Shown here one piece after another: positions 28,675 through 37,341 of a stretch of DNA of 64,000 nt. Made by a program: the position numbers and the translations under genes. The notes under the pieces were generated by a model. That model saw only the letters and a list, made by a program, of their open reading frames with translations. It had not been told where the DNA came from and made no database searches. Source of the stretch: Chloroflexota bacterium (GTDB taxonomy: Bacteria > Chloroflexota > Anaerolineae > Aggregatilineales > Aggregatilineaceae). Numbering within the stretch: the first letter of the stretch is position 1; each line of letters opens with the position of its first letter. The DNA is taken from assembly GCA_012729765.1 (NCBI GenBank), contig JAAYCM010000115.1, forward strand, positions 1-64,000, given 5' to 3'.

Positions 28675-30564
28675 CTAGCTGTTGATGCGCGGATCGCCGG
28701 GCGCGACCTCGAACTGGTTGGCCCAGGGCACGTAATGGCTGTGGAACTCCTCGCGGTCGATCACGATCTGGTCGTTCTCGTACACCGTGCGATAGACGTA
28801 TACATCCGCCCCGCTGACCGCGTAATCCACCTGCCGGATCTGGCCGGGGCGCAGGTCGGAGCTGGCGCGATAGATGGCGGGCGGCGGAGAAGTCTGGTTC
28901 TTGACGACCGGTCCTTCCTTGACCACGCGCCGGTTCATGCCGGTGCTGTAAAACTTCCAGGTGACGGTGCTGTTGTTGGGATTGACGTAGGTTTCGATCA
29001 GCAGGTGATAGGGCGTGTCGTTGAGGAAGCGGAAGTCCACGATCGGGGAGTAGACCGTCGCGTCCAGCCCTGGCCCCTCGCCCTGCTCGTAATAATTGAC
29101 GCGGTAGGCGTGCTCGACGCGCTCCACGATCGGATAGCCGCCGTAGAATGCCGTCTGGAAAGCCGTTGTTGCCACCTGGCACACCCCGCCGCCCACGCCG
29201 GTGATCGTCTGGTTGCCGACGATGATCAACCCCTGCTCATAACCCGACTCGACGCTCACGTCGCCCAGCCACTCATTGAACGAAAACTCGCCGCCGGGCG
29301 GGATCACGATGCCATGGAAGTTGGCCGCCGCGACCTCGATATTGCGCCGCCGCGCAGCCGTCGAGCCGTAGAAGTAGGTGGTTTTCTGAACAACCAGCTC
29401 GGTGATGCCAAGCTGGGATGCGGTCGCCTGATCGCTGATGGTCGGGGCGATATCCTGAAAGACGAGCGGCACGGTACGCCCCTCGACACTGGGCGCAAAT
29501 ACGGCGCTCTCGAACTGGGCCAGCGTGCCCTCGATGTCGAGCACGCGCCCGCTGACGCTGTTCTCGATCACCTCAAGCTGGCGCGTCTCGTCGTTGAAGA
29601 CAAATCGCGCGTTGACCGGCACAACGGTCAGATCGGTGGACAGGTCCTCGAGGAACCGGCGCGGCTGTTCCAGATCGACGCGCACCTCATATTCGGTCGT
29701 GCCATCCTCGCGCGGCACCTGCTCCAGGATCAGCATCTCGGCCAGCGACGCCGGTGAGGTGGACCAGGGGCCGCCATTGGAGCTGCCTTCCGGCCCCAGC
29801 ACGAACTTGACCGGGGCAGAGAGCGCCAGGTTTACCTGCTCGGCGGCAGCGCCGGTATCCCAGGTGGCCGGGGTGGTTTCGGCCACCACGAGCGAGATCG
29901 TGCTGTGGCTGCTCAGCGCCAGAATCTCGTTGCGCAGCACGCTCAGTGTGGCCGGCAGATCGACCGTGATCCCGACCTGGCTGGCGGTCGAAACGGCGCG
30001 CCCGTCGCTGATCGTCAGGGTTGCGTCGCGCATGGGGCGATTGACGTAATTGTTCGCGATCTCCATAAGGCGCTGCTCGGCGTGGGTCTGGTTGTACGTC
30101 ACGACCGGCGCGACCGGGTAGCCCTCGGTCCAGATGTCCCACTGGTCGAACAGGTTGCCGAGAAAGGACTTGCCGCGCCCGGCGTTATAGGCCGCATCGA
30201 CCGTCGCTTCGACGTCGAGTGCCACGCCCAGATCGCCGGCAGACAGGGTCCATTCCTGGTCGCCATAGCGGAAGGTGAAGGTCGCCTCGTCAGCATAGGC
30301 GAAGCGCTGCGCGAGAGCGGTGATCGCTTCGTCGCGTGTCATACCGGCCAGATTGAGATCGTACACGGTCGAGACGCCGGGCAGAATCTCATCCTGGTGC
30401 GCGATCTGGTAGCCGGACACCAGGATGATCAACACCAGCCCCAGCAGGATCACGCCGGACACGATCAGCAGCGGCAGCCGGATCACCCAGGGGTTGAGCC
30501 GCCGGGACTGTGCGCGGAGATAGGGAGACGGCTGGCGGGAGTAGGGGACGTTGGGAGCGCTCAT
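28675..30564 (-). CDS. VanW family protein with G5-like C-terminus
   Basis: A 629-residue envelope protein. The start at ATG 30564 is chosen because the basic N-terminus (about 30 residues) leads directly to one membrane helix (LPLLIVSGVILLGLVLIILV); an upstream in-frame ATG at 30630 lacks a ribosome site. Outside the membrane are two repeats of the putative peptidoglycan-binding type (GMTRDEAITALAQRF, then AEQRLMEIANNYV), a beta-rich stretch, and the VanW domain with NIEVAAANFHGIVIPPGGEF, FSFNEWLG, ITGVGGGVCQVATTAFQTAF and the VEHAYRVNYY segment. The end (KEGPVVKNQT, PGQIRQVDYAVSG) looks like a G5 domain. VanW proteins are linked to cell-wall remodelling, with unknown chemistry. It appears to be a single-gene unit. 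Confidence 0.88.
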   Translation of the reverse strand: MSAPNVPYSRQPSPYLRAQSRRLNPWVIRLPLLIVSGVILLGLVLIILVSGYQIAHQDEILPGVSTVYDLNLAGMTRDEAITALAQRFAYADEATFTFRYGDQEWTLSAGDLGVALDVEATVDAAYNAGRGKSFLGNLFDQWDIWTEGYPVAPVVTYNQTHAEQRLMEIANNYVNRPMRDATLTISDGRAVSTASQVGITVDLPATLSVLRNEILALSSHSTISLVVAETTPATWDTGAAAEQVNLALSAPVKFVLGPEGSSNGGPWSTSPASLAEMLILEQVPREDGTTEYEVRVDLEQPRRFLEDLSTDLTVVPVNARFVFNDETRQLEVIENSVSGRVLDIEGTLAQFESAVFAPSVEGRTVPLVFQDIAPTISDQATASQLGITELVVQKTTYFYGSTAARRRNIEVAAANFHGIVIPPGGEFSFNEWLGDVSVESGYEQGLIIVGNQTITGVGGGVCQVATTAFQTAFYGGYPIVERVEHAYRVNYYEQGEGPGLDATVYSPIVDFRFLNDTPYHLLIETYVNPNNSTVTWKFYSTGMNRRVVKEGPVVKNQTSPPPAIYRASSDLRPGQIRQVDYAVSGADVYVYRTVYENDQIVIDREEFHSHYVPWANQFEVAPGDPRINS

Positions 30565-30700
30565 GATACCATCCGTTCGCGTATTCGACACAGCAGCCAA
30601 AATCTGGAATACTAAACAATATTCACGCAAATCTGGTGCTATCGTAGCATGTTTGCCGGCGGCCTACAACCGGCGGCGCGTGTGAGAAGGATGCTGAGCC

Positions 30701-31102
30701 ATGTCCAATCAAAACGGCGCGGAGCCTCAGACACCGCCCGACGAGTTGCCGATCGCCCTTGCCCAGGACCCGGAGTCACGCTCGCGCGGGCCGCTGTACG
30801 ATGCGCGGCGCTCGGTGCTGCAGGGCGTCTACAGTACCAAAGAGGCCGCTGCCGATCAGTTGATCGTGGCGGCAGAGCGCATCCGGGCCGAGGGCGTGCG
30901 CTCCGGCGACGATGATGTCCTGCACCAGACGCAGCAGATGGCGCGCACGCTGGAGCGTGCCGCCGACTATCTGCACAGCCACACGCTCGACCAGATGTCC
31001 GATGACGCGACCCTGCTGGTGCAGTCCAAGCCCTGGCAGGCAGTGGTGATCGCGTTCCTGGTCGGGATCATCTTTGGACGAAGCTTCCGGCGCGGAGCCT
31101 GA
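30701..31102 (+). CDS. Small tail-anchored protein, DUF883/ElaB-like pattern
   Basis: A 133-residue protein with a charged, helical soluble part and a single C-terminal membrane helix (PWQAVVIAFLVGIIFGRSFRRG). This layout, with a W-x-A-x-x-x-A-F-x-x-G-x-x-x-G helix and terminal arginines, resembles ElaB/YqjD/DUF883 proteins, which tie ribosomes to the membrane in enterobacteria; I cannot confirm homology. AGAAGG precedes the ATG at 30701. It lies divergent from the VanW gene and upstream of the EthD-YbaK gene by 62 bases, possibly cotranscribed with it. Confidence 0.75.
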   Translation: MSNQNGAEPQTPPDELPIALAQDPESRSRGPLYDARRSVLQGVYSTKEAAADQLIVAAERIRAEGVRSGDDDVLHQTQQMARTLERAADYLHSHTLDQMSDDATLLVQSKPWQAVVIAFLVGIIFGRSFRRGA

Positions 31103-31164
31103 TCGCCCGGCGCTGCCGTTCGTGTTTCTGCCCCGATGGGCTACCAGGTTGAGTACACCGTCAT

Positions 31165-31983
31165 ATGACCAGACTGATGATTGTCTTCCGACAACCCCTG
31201 AACCCGGCCACCTTCGAGCGCCGCTATGCCGGGAATCTGGCGCTGCTCAAGCAGATGCCGGGCGTGCGCATGATGCGGGCCGGGCACGTGCTGGGCGGGC
31301 CGAGCGGGGAGTCGCCGTTCTTCCGCACCGTCGAAGTGTACTTCGATAGCTTCGAGGCGCTCGACGCGGCGCTGATCTCGCCCGAAGGCGTGGCCGCCGG
31401 GAAAGACCTGATGGATTTTGCCGCCGACCGCATCGATCTGCTGTTTCTCGAGGACCTGCCCGACGGCGACACACTGCGCCCGCTGACCCCCAAGGACTTG
31501 CAGGCCTACCTGGACGAACACGAGATTCCGGCGGAGATTGTCTACCCCGACCTGCCGACACCCACTGTCCCAGCGGCGGCACAGGCGCTTGGCGTCGCAG
31601 TCGATCAGATCGTCAAGTCGCTCGTGTTCCTGGTCGATGGGCGGCCATTCGTGGTCTATGGCTGCGGCACGCGCCGCGTCGATCCGCGCAAGCTGGCGGC
31701 GCGCCTGAACGTCAATCGCAAGCAGGTACAGTTTGCCGACGCCGATCAGGTGTTGGAGCTGACGGGCTATGAGGCCGGGACGGTCCCGCCGTTTGGCTTC
31801 AAGATGCATATCCCCGCGTTCATGGACCCGGCGGTGCAGGCCCATGAAGAAGTTTACGCCGGGGGTGGCGGGATCAACGCGCTGGTGAAGATCAAGAGCG
31901 CCGATCTGCTGCGCGCCACGGATGCGCAGGTCGTGCCGCTGCTGGCAGACCCCACCGAGACGCCCGCCTCAGACGAGGCTTGA
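31165..31983 (+). CDS. EthD-like domain fused to YbaK/prolyl-tRNA deacylase-like domain
   Basis: A 272-residue two-domain protein. Residues 1-95 match the small ferredoxin-like EthD pattern (LMIVFRQPLNPATFERRY, PGVRMMRAG, FRTVEVYFDSFEALDAAL). Residues 106-258 are a YbaK/aa-tRNA editing domain: TPKDLQAYLDEHEI, a conserved lysine K151 in QIVKSLVFLVDG, RRVDPRKLAARL and the GYEAGTVPPFGF motif at 201-212. YbaK-family proteins remove wrongly attached amino acids (often Cys from tRNA-Pro). EthD domains act in small-molecule breakdown. I know of no standard fusion of the two. The domain join lies in an acidic linker at 95-105. No strong ribosome site is seen. Confidence 0.83.
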   Translation: MTRLMIVFRQPLNPATFERRYAGNLALLKQMPGVRMMRAGHVLGGPSGESPFFRTVEVYFDSFEALDAALISPEGVAAGKDLMDFAADRIDLLFLEDLPDGDTLRPLTPKDLQAYLDEHEIPAEIVYPDLPTPTVPAAAQALGVAVDQIVKSLVFLVDGRPFVVYGCGTRRVDPRKLAARLNVNRKQVQFADADQVLELTGYEAGTVPPFGFKMHIPAFMDPAVQAHEEVYAGGGGINALVKIKSADLLRATDAQVVPLLADPTETPASDEA

Positions 31984-32029
31984 CGCGGGGCCTATTGCTG
32001 GTAAAATAACAAAACATGATGATAAGTAT

Positions 32030-32101
32030 GCCCCCATAGCTCAGAGGATAGAGCGTTGCCCTCCGGAGGCAGAGGCCCAGGTTCGAGTCCTGGTGGGGGT
32101 A
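32030..32101 (+). tRNA. tRNA-Arg (anticodon CCG)
   Basis: Full cloverleaf: acceptor stem 32030-32036 (GCCCCCA) pairs with TGGGGGT ending at 32100; D arm GCTC/GAGC; anticodon stem 32056-32060 with 32068-32072 and loop CTCCGGA giving anticodon CCG at 32063-32065; T arm CCAGG-TTCGAGT-CCTGG. Discriminator A at 32101. CCA is not encoded. It decodes CGG. An intrinsic terminator follows directly. Confidence 0.95.
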
Positions 32102-32111
32102 CTGAAACGCA

Positions 32112-32138
32112 AAACCGGCCCAACGAGCCGGTTTTTTT
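32112..32138 (+). terminator. Intrinsic terminator of tRNA-Arg
   Basis: AAACCGGC (32112-32119) pairs with GCCGGTTT (32127-32134), 7-base loop, followed by a T run to 32138. Confidence 0.9.
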
Positions 32139-32167
32139 GTTGATGGGACGGCGGCAGCCAGGCGCGA

Positions 32168-33835
32168 TCAGGGTGTGACGACCGGCAGCATCACCAGCTC
32201 CTCGCCGGGGCGCACCAGAAATGCCGCGATCCAACCCTGGTAGCGCGCATTTTCGACCAGCAGCCAGTCGCCCGCCTCATTGCGCCCGGTTGCCAGCAGC
32301 GGCTCGCCGTTCACGAACGAAGCCAGTCGGTCGAAGATCATGCCCGGCCCGGCGCGCAGCAGGACCGCGCTCGACGTATAGACCATCACCGTCGCGCCAT
32401 TGTCCCCGCGCAGGCTGGCCGGGGAGCGCCGTGCAACCGTGCCGATGCGGATAGGCTCGTCCATGCAATCCGGATCGCTCCCTTCTGCCGCGCTGATGCT
32501 CAGGCACAGCCCGGTGATCGCCGTCCCGGACGGCAGGAAGCGCAGCGGCAGGCGCAACTCCACTACTTCACTGACTGCCAGACGCGCATCGGGCACCAGC
32601 AGCACCCGTTCGCCGGACCCGTCATCGAGCAGCACGGCCCCCGGCTCTGCCGCGATGCTCAGATCGCCGGCCCCGTCGCGGTTAGTGTCGAAGGTGATAT
32701 GCAGCCCCAGATCGACCGGGGGACGCTCGGTGGTTTCGGCCAGGACATACATATACTCCGAGTCGCGGACCGCCATCACCCGCCCCAGGTCCCGGTCCAG
32801 CCCGTTCAGCGACGTATCGGCAAAGGGATCGGTTGCTGCCGGCCACTCGGCCTGCCAGTCGTTGCCCTGGCCATCGATCGCCAGCCAGTTCACGCCGGTG
32901 GGCAGGGGCGGCCATTCCTCTTCCGGCAGCTCCAGCAACCAGGCCGCCAGGCGTTCCGCCAGAATCCGGTTGCCCAGATAGAACGGATCGGGCGAGCCGG
33001 GTACATTGGTCAGCCCAAAGCCATTGAGCAGGATTTCGGAGTCGCCCAACACCGCCACGCGCGACCCGGTTTCTGTGTGCTCGGAGATGGCCGCGATATC
33101 GAGCAGGCCGACCTGATCGCGATCCAGATTCAATTCCAGCGGCGCGAGATTGTTCTGATCGAAGACCCGCAGTTCGGTTTCGGCATAGGCGGTGCGGGTT
33201 TGCAGCAGCGGTACGGCGCGGCTGGTAAGGCCCAGCGCCTCGACCGAAACGGTGCGCGCTCCCCAGGTATATACCGGCAGCTCATACGCGAGCAGCGGCG
33301 CGATGATCGGGTGCACAATCGGGCCGGGATAGGCGCGCGTCATACTCGTCTCGCGCTCGCGTATCGTCGTCGAGGTGAACCAGGATTCGGTCACCAGCGC
33401 GTTTTGCAGCGACAGGCCATAGTCCTGCCCCAGCATTTGCGGCAGCGCACTGGTCGCACGGTCGGGGTTGGCCTGCCCGTTTGGGTCGATTGCCAGCAGC
33501 AGATTGCCGCCGTGCATCATGTAATACCAGAGATTCACCATGTAGGTGATCGGTGTGGGGCGCTGGGGCCGGATCAGTACCACCAGATCGGTTTCCGCCG
33601 GCAGCGGGCTGTTGAGGCGTATGCTGAGGGTCTGCGCTCCCAGGCGCTCGAAGATCGCCTGAAGCTGAGTCAAACCGTCGTTGCGCGCGTTGGACATCGC
33701 TGCCACTGGGAAGGGCTGATCGGGCTGCACGAATACCACCAGTGGCCGCTGGGATGTCTGCGCAGCGTGGCCCGCAGTTGGGCCTGCCAGCGAAACTAGC
33801 AGCAGCAACAGCACCACGAAGTATAACGGGCGCAT
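32168..33835 (-). CDS. Secreted GldG-like protein with CBM9-like and SH3b domains
   Basis: A 555-residue exported protein. A signal peptide (MRPLYFVVLLLLLVSLAG, AGHA-A) starts it. Residues ~30-320 look like the DUF4350/GldG class-I-amidotransferase-like fold of ABC accessory proteins (AETDLVVLIRP, YYMMHGGNLLLAIDP, SRVAVLGDSEILLNG). Then comes a CBM9-like beta domain (WLAIDGQGNDWQAEW, AVRDSEYMYVLAE, FDTNRDGAGD with a calcium-type loop) and a C-terminal bacterial SH3 domain (LRAGPGMIFDRLASF, GDWLLVENARYQGWI). Such SH3b domains often bind cell-wall peptides. No ABC permease or ATPase is next to it, so the transport link is unproven. It follows its paralogue by 22 bases. Confidence 0.8.
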   Translation of the reverse strand: MRPLYFVVLLLLLVSLAGPTAGHAAQTSQRPLVVFVQPDQPFPVAAMSNARNDGLTQLQAIFERLGAQTLSIRLNSPLPAETDLVVLIRPQRPTPITYMVNLWYYMMHGGNLLLAIDPNGQANPDRATSALPQMLGQDYGLSLQNALVTESWFTSTTIRERETSMTRAYPGPIVHPIIAPLLAYELPVYTWGARTVSVEALGLTSRAVPLLQTRTAYAETELRVFDQNNLAPLELNLDRDQVGLLDIAAISEHTETGSRVAVLGDSEILLNGFGLTNVPGSPDPFYLGNRILAERLAAWLLELPEEEWPPLPTGVNWLAIDGQGNDWQAEWPAATDPFADTSLNGLDRDLGRVMAVRDSEYMYVLAETTERPPVDLGLHITFDTNRDGAGDLSIAAEPGAVLLDDGSGERVLLVPDARLAVSEVVELRLPLRFLPSGTAITGLCLSISAAEGSDPDCMDEPIRIGTVARRSPASLRGDNGATVMVYTSSAVLLRAGPGMIFDRLASFVNGEPLLATGRNEAGDWLLVENARYQGWIAAFLVRPGEELVMLPVVTP

Positions 33836-33857
33836 AGGCTGGCCCTTTCCCTTCCGG

Positions 33858-34958
33858 CTAGTCAGCCTCTTCTTCCTCAGGCGCGGCGGTTGGCGTGACG
33901 GTTGGGGTGCTGGTCGGGCCGGGTGTCGGGAACGACAGCTCGACGGCGTCGGCTTCCAGCAGCCACGTGATCGAGTTCAACAGCAGATCGGCGTTGGTCG
34001 GATAGAGGAACGATGGACTGTTGGCGGGCGAGGTCTGCAGCCCACCGCCGTTGGTGGCAAAGTCACGATCTCCGATCAGCACAACGCGCATCCCAGAGGC
34101 AGGCTCTCCGGCAGCCGCGATCAAAGGCTGCGGGCCGCGCACGGCATCGACCGTCTCGTCGTACTCGGCGATGCCCGTATTACGATAGTCATCATAGCGG
34201 GTTTCGCCGTAGTAGTCTGCCGGCGAAAAGGCGAGAGCCTGCGCCTCGGACGATGACAGCGAAATCGAGCTGTCCACTTCTAGCGAGCGCGCCCCGAAGA
34301 ACCCGATCTCGCCTTGCAGATCAGCCGTGATCGGGTGACTGGCGTTGAGGCTGGTGGTCGTGAAATCGATCAAGAGGGTGGGCGTCTCGATCTCTGCCGG
34401 GGGCGTCGGGGTCGGGCCTTCGGCGTCTTCGTCTGGCTCTTCCTGCGGTGGCGTGACCGTATGCAGCGGGCCTTCGGTGGCGACCATATTGTCGAGGCCG
34501 CGAATGCCGAGATCGTTCCAGGTCAGCTCAAACAGGCCGCGCGCGGCGGGCAGCGGACGGACGCGCGCGATCGGCGGGTCAACCAGCAGCAGCAGGCGGC
34601 CCCCTTCGCGCAGATACATCCACAGGCGCACGATCTGCGAGGAGGTCAGGTCATCAAATGGGCCGGCGATCACCACCAGATCGGCATCGGCGGGGATGGG
34701 ACGCCGCCATTCCAGGGTGTAGAGATCCGCGCCGAGCTGCTGGAGCAGGCCCCCCAGCCGCGATAGCCCGCGCGCCGAACGGTCAAAGCGGCTGGCCTCG
34801 CCGTTGTCTTCGGAGAAGTAGATTTGGGCATTATCCAGCTGAGCGTATCCTTCGAGGAGATCGTCGGTCTGCGTTGCGGCGACCGGCGCACCGGTCATCG
34901 CAATCAGGGTTGTCAGGACGACGATGAATCCGAGTATCACCAGGAGTTTGTGACGCAT
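33858..34958 (-). CDS. Secreted GldG-like protein
   Basis: A 366-residue exported protein. The start at ATG 34958 is set by an AAGGATGG site and a signal peptide (KLLVILGFIVVLTTLIAMTG, APVAA). A much longer open frame runs upstream to 35702 but crosses the decarboxylase gene and is not protein-like. The body matches its downstream paralogue: SRLGGLLQQLGADLYTLEW, ADADLVVIAGP, LWMYLREGGRLLLLVDPP and VVLIGDRDFATNG. It lacks the CBM9 and SH3 domains and ends in a short TPT-rich acidic tail. An internal Glu/Pro/Thr insert (around residue 195) is specific to it. Probable first gene of a two-gene operon driven by the promoter at 35080-35109. Confidence 0.8.
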   Translation of the reverse strand: MRHKLLVILGFIVVLTTLIAMTGAPVAATQTDDLLEGYAQLDNAQIYFSEDNGEASRFDRSARGLSRLGGLLQQLGADLYTLEWRRPIPADADLVVIAGPFDDLTSSQIVRLWMYLREGGRLLLLVDPPIARVRPLPAARGLFELTWNDLGIRGLDNMVATEGPLHTVTPPQEEPDEDAEGPTPTPPAEIETPTLLIDFTTTSLNASHPITADLQGEIGFFGARSLEVDSSISLSSSEAQALAFSPADYYGETRYDDYRNTGIAEYDETVDAVRGPQPLIAAAGEPASGMRVVLIGDRDFATNGGGLQTSPANSPSFLYPTNADLLLNSITWLLEADAVELSFPTPGPTSTPTVTPTAAPEEEEAD

Positions 34959-35079
34959 CTTGCCATCCTTTATCTCTGTGGAGAACCGCCGGATGAAATG
35001 ACGGTGCGCGCAGGCAGGCTCCGGCCCTGCTGGCAGAAGTCTGGCTGTTAGAATTGATCGCGTCCACCACCACCGGTTA

Positions 35080-35109
35080 AGTATAGTATGAGGTATTCGA
35101 ATAGAACAA
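35080..35109 (-). promoter_or_regulatory. Promoter of the GldG-like operon, with palindrome in the spacer
   Basis: Minus-strand TTGTTC (35104-35109) and TATACT (35080-35085) with an 18-base spacer. The spacer contains TATTCGAATA (35094-35103), a perfect 10-base palindrome, which could be an operator. It lies about 120 bases before the start at 34958. Confidence 0.5.
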
Positions 35110-35170
35110 GTCAGGCGAGTTGAGGGAACGCTTGAATCTGGACAGTGTGCCGTATGGGACTCTTCGGCGG

Positions 35171-36160
35171 CTAAAACAGGTGTGTGTCGCTCAGGCGCGT
35201 GCCGGGGCCGGGTCGGTTGGCGATCACGTCCTGGATGCCGGGCAGCGCGCGCAGATCGCCTTCGATCCGCGCCGCGTCTGCCCCCTGGCACAGCACGTGC
35301 ACATTCGCCCCGGCGTCGATCGTGCAGTAGGCCGGCAGGCCGCTGGCCCGCCACGCACGCACGGCATGCAGAATCTCGACAGTGGCCGGGGACCAGTACA
35401 GCACGCTCGGCTGAGAGGTCATGGCGACGGCATGCATCCGGATCGCTTCCTGCTCGGTTTCTTCGCCCAGCGCCTCGAAATCGCGCGCCAGAATCGCCTG
35501 GCGGATGATCGGCAGGGCGCGCTCGGCGGCTTCCAGCCGCGCTCCGGCAAACGGGCTGGCCTGGACAAGCTGGTGACCTTTGGACGATTCCGTCTCTTTG
35601 TGCGCGGTCTGCACAATCGCGATCAGGTCGCGCAGGTCCCAGTGATCGGGCGGCGCGATTTGCTCCGCGACCGAGTCCGCGCTCGTGTCGGCGGTGTGCC
35701 ACTCTACGAAGCCCGCCGGGATCGAGCGGCAGGCCGAGCCGGAACCCAGCCGGGCCAGGATCGTCAGGGTGCGCTCGTCGGGATCGAGTCCGGCGGCGGC
35801 GCAGGCGGCGACCGTCAGCGCGGCAAAGGCCGAGGCCGACGACGCGATCCCGGTGCCCATCGGGAACGAGTTGCGCGAGACGACGCGCGCCCGCCGATCG
35901 AAACCGTCCCCGGCCAGCGCACGGATGCGGTCGAGATGCTCAGACACACGCGCGGCGGCTTTGGCGGTCGTCTCAGTTCCCTCGATTACAACTTCGTCGG
36001 CAGCCAGCGCCGGATCAAACTCGACCGTCGTGGTGGTGGTCGCGGCATCCAGATTCATCGAAATGGACGAGTTCAGGGGCAGGCGTAATGCGTCATCCTT
36101 GCGGCCCCAGTATTTGACAAAGGCGATATTGGCACAGCTAACGGCGGTGGCTTTGCTCAT
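35171..36160 (-). CDS. mvaD: Diphosphomevalonate (or phosphomevalonate) decarboxylase
   Basis: A 329-residue GHMP-family enzyme of isoprenoid synthesis. Signatures: SCANIAFVKYWGRKD at 8-22 (substrate lysine K16), the phosphate loop NSFPMGTGIASSAS at 97-110, GSGSACRSIPAGFVEW at 139-154, and TIDAGANVHVL near 290, whose Asp aligns with the catalytic Asp. The product of the classical enzyme is isopentenyl diphosphate. In Roseiflexus (Chloroflexota) a close relative acts on mevalonate 5-phosphate instead, followed by isopentenyl phosphate kinase; these residues do not settle which applies. Its ATG overlaps the mevalonate kinase stop by 4 bases. No phosphomevalonate kinase or isopentenyl phosphate kinase gene is in the window. 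Confidence 0.9.
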   Translation of the reverse strand: MSKATAVSCANIAFVKYWGRKDDALRLPLNSSISMNLDAATTTTTVEFDPALAADEVVIEGTETTAKAAARVSEHLDRIRALAGDGFDRRARVVSRNSFPMGTGIASSASAFAALTVAACAAAGLDPDERTLTILARLGSGSACRSIPAGFVEWHTADTSADSVAEQIAPPDHWDLRDLIAIVQTAHKETESSKGHQLVQASPFAGARLEAAERALPIIRQAILARDFEALGEETEQEAIRMHAVAMTSQPSVLYWSPATVEILHAVRAWRASGLPAYCTIDAGANVHVLCQGADAARIEGDLRALPGIQDVIANRPGPGTRLSDTHLF

Positions 36161-37173
36161 GTTCGTGATCCTCGTGCATCGATGCGGACTCCGGGTGCGT
36201 TCGGCGCGACGCGCACGATCTGGCCGCCGGCGGCTTCCAGCGCGGCTTCGATGGTGGCGCGGCGGTCTTCGGGCACAAGCGCGATGATACAGTCGCCGCC
36301 CCCGGCCCCGCTCAGCTTCGCGCCATAGGCCCCCGCCGCCCGCGCCGCAAAGACCAGCGCCGCCGTTTCAGGCGTATCCACGCCGAGCGCGTGGGCCAGC
36401 CCATGCTGCATATCCATCAGTTCGCCCAGGCGCGGCCAGTCGGCGCCTTCGAGCGCGCGTCGTCCCTCGGCCACGAGCCGGTCGGTGGCCTCGAAGATGC
36501 TGTGCATGGCCGACGACCAGCGCGCCAGTCGCGCATTGACCTGGTTTACATAAGTCGTCGTGTCGGCCTTGACGCCGGTATAGGCCACAACCAGCGGCAG
36601 ATCAGGCGCGTTCAGCGGGACGACGCGGCGCGGCGCATGGTTGGCGTAGAACAGCGTGCCGCCGTAGATGGTCGAGGCCAGATCGAAGCCGGAGCCGGTT
36701 CGCTGCACGCGGAAGATCGCTTGCAGCCCCAGCTCGAACATCGCCTGCGGATCGAGGTTGATGGCGAAGCTGTGCGCCAGCGCGGCCAGCGTACAGGCGA
36801 CCGTCGCGGACGAGCTGCCCAGCCCCAGCCGGCTCGAAAAATCGCTGTGCGTCTCGATCCGCACGCCGCGCGCCAACCCAAAGTGTTCGTGGAACACGGC
36901 CAGTGTGCTCTCGATGAAGCGTGTGCCATACGCCTGAGCCTGCTCCCCGGCGAACACTGCCGTGAGCGGGGCCTGCACCTGCTCGACGCCAACATCTGGC
37001 GCGCGGATGGTGAACGTCCGATCGCCGCGCGGGGCCAGGGTGAGGCGCAGGGTCAGGCGCGAGTCCATCGCCGTAACCAGGCAGGTACGCCGGTGCACGA
37101 CGGCGTGCTCGCCCAGCAGCATCAGTTTGCCCGGCGCAGAAACCGTAACCGAATGGGAAGGGTGGATGCCCAA
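36157..37173 (-). CDS. mvk: Mevalonate kinase
   Basis: A 338-residue GHMP kinase that phosphorylates mevalonate at O5. Motif 1 is SAPGKLMLLGEHAVV (12-26), motif 2 is the phosphate loop GLGSSSA (117-123), and motif 3 is AKLSGAGGGDCII near the end. The catalytic Asp region is HSDFSSRLG. I start it at TTG 37173: GGAGAG lies 7 bases upstream and the next residues lead straight to the core; the only in-frame ATG upstream (37305) would add 44 Arg/Pro-rich residues without family support. The stop overlaps mvaD by 4 bases, so the pair is coupled. Divergent from the UbiA-type gene. Confidence 0.9.
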   Translation of the reverse strand: MGIHPSHSVTVSAPGKLMLLGEHAVVHRRTCLVTAMDSRLTLRLTLAPRGDRTFTIRAPDVGVEQVQAPLTAVFAGEQAQAYGTRFIESTLAVFHEHFGLARGVRIETHSDFSSRLGLGSSSATVACTLAALAHSFAINLDPQAMFELGLQAIFRVQRTGSGFDLASTIYGGTLFYANHAPRRVVPLNAPDLPLVVAYTGVKADTTTYVNQVNARLARWSSAMHSIFEATDRLVAEGRRALEGADWPRLGELMDMQHGLAHALGVDTPETAALVFAARAAGAYGAKLSGAGGGDCIIALVPEDRRATIEAALEAAGGQIVRVAPNAPGVRIDARGSRT

Positions 37174-37341
37174 GCGTCTGCTCTCCAGGGGTGGGCTTGT
37201 ATAGGGAGATTTGAACGCGCGCCCGAAGTGTAGATCGTTTGCGGGTGCCCGGCAAATGTAGGCATGGCGGGCGGGTCTGGCGCGGCGCTGCCCGTCACGG
37301 TACACTTCCCGCTGTCCCTGCCAACGTGGAGAGCATCACCT

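Noticed and set aside
33858-35702. A 614-codon open frame covering the GldG-like gene and running into the mevalonate region
   Set aside because: The first 248 codons lie antisense-overlapping on the decarboxylase gene, are rich in Arg/Ala/Gly, and have no ribosome site; the signal peptide and ribosome site put the start at 34958.
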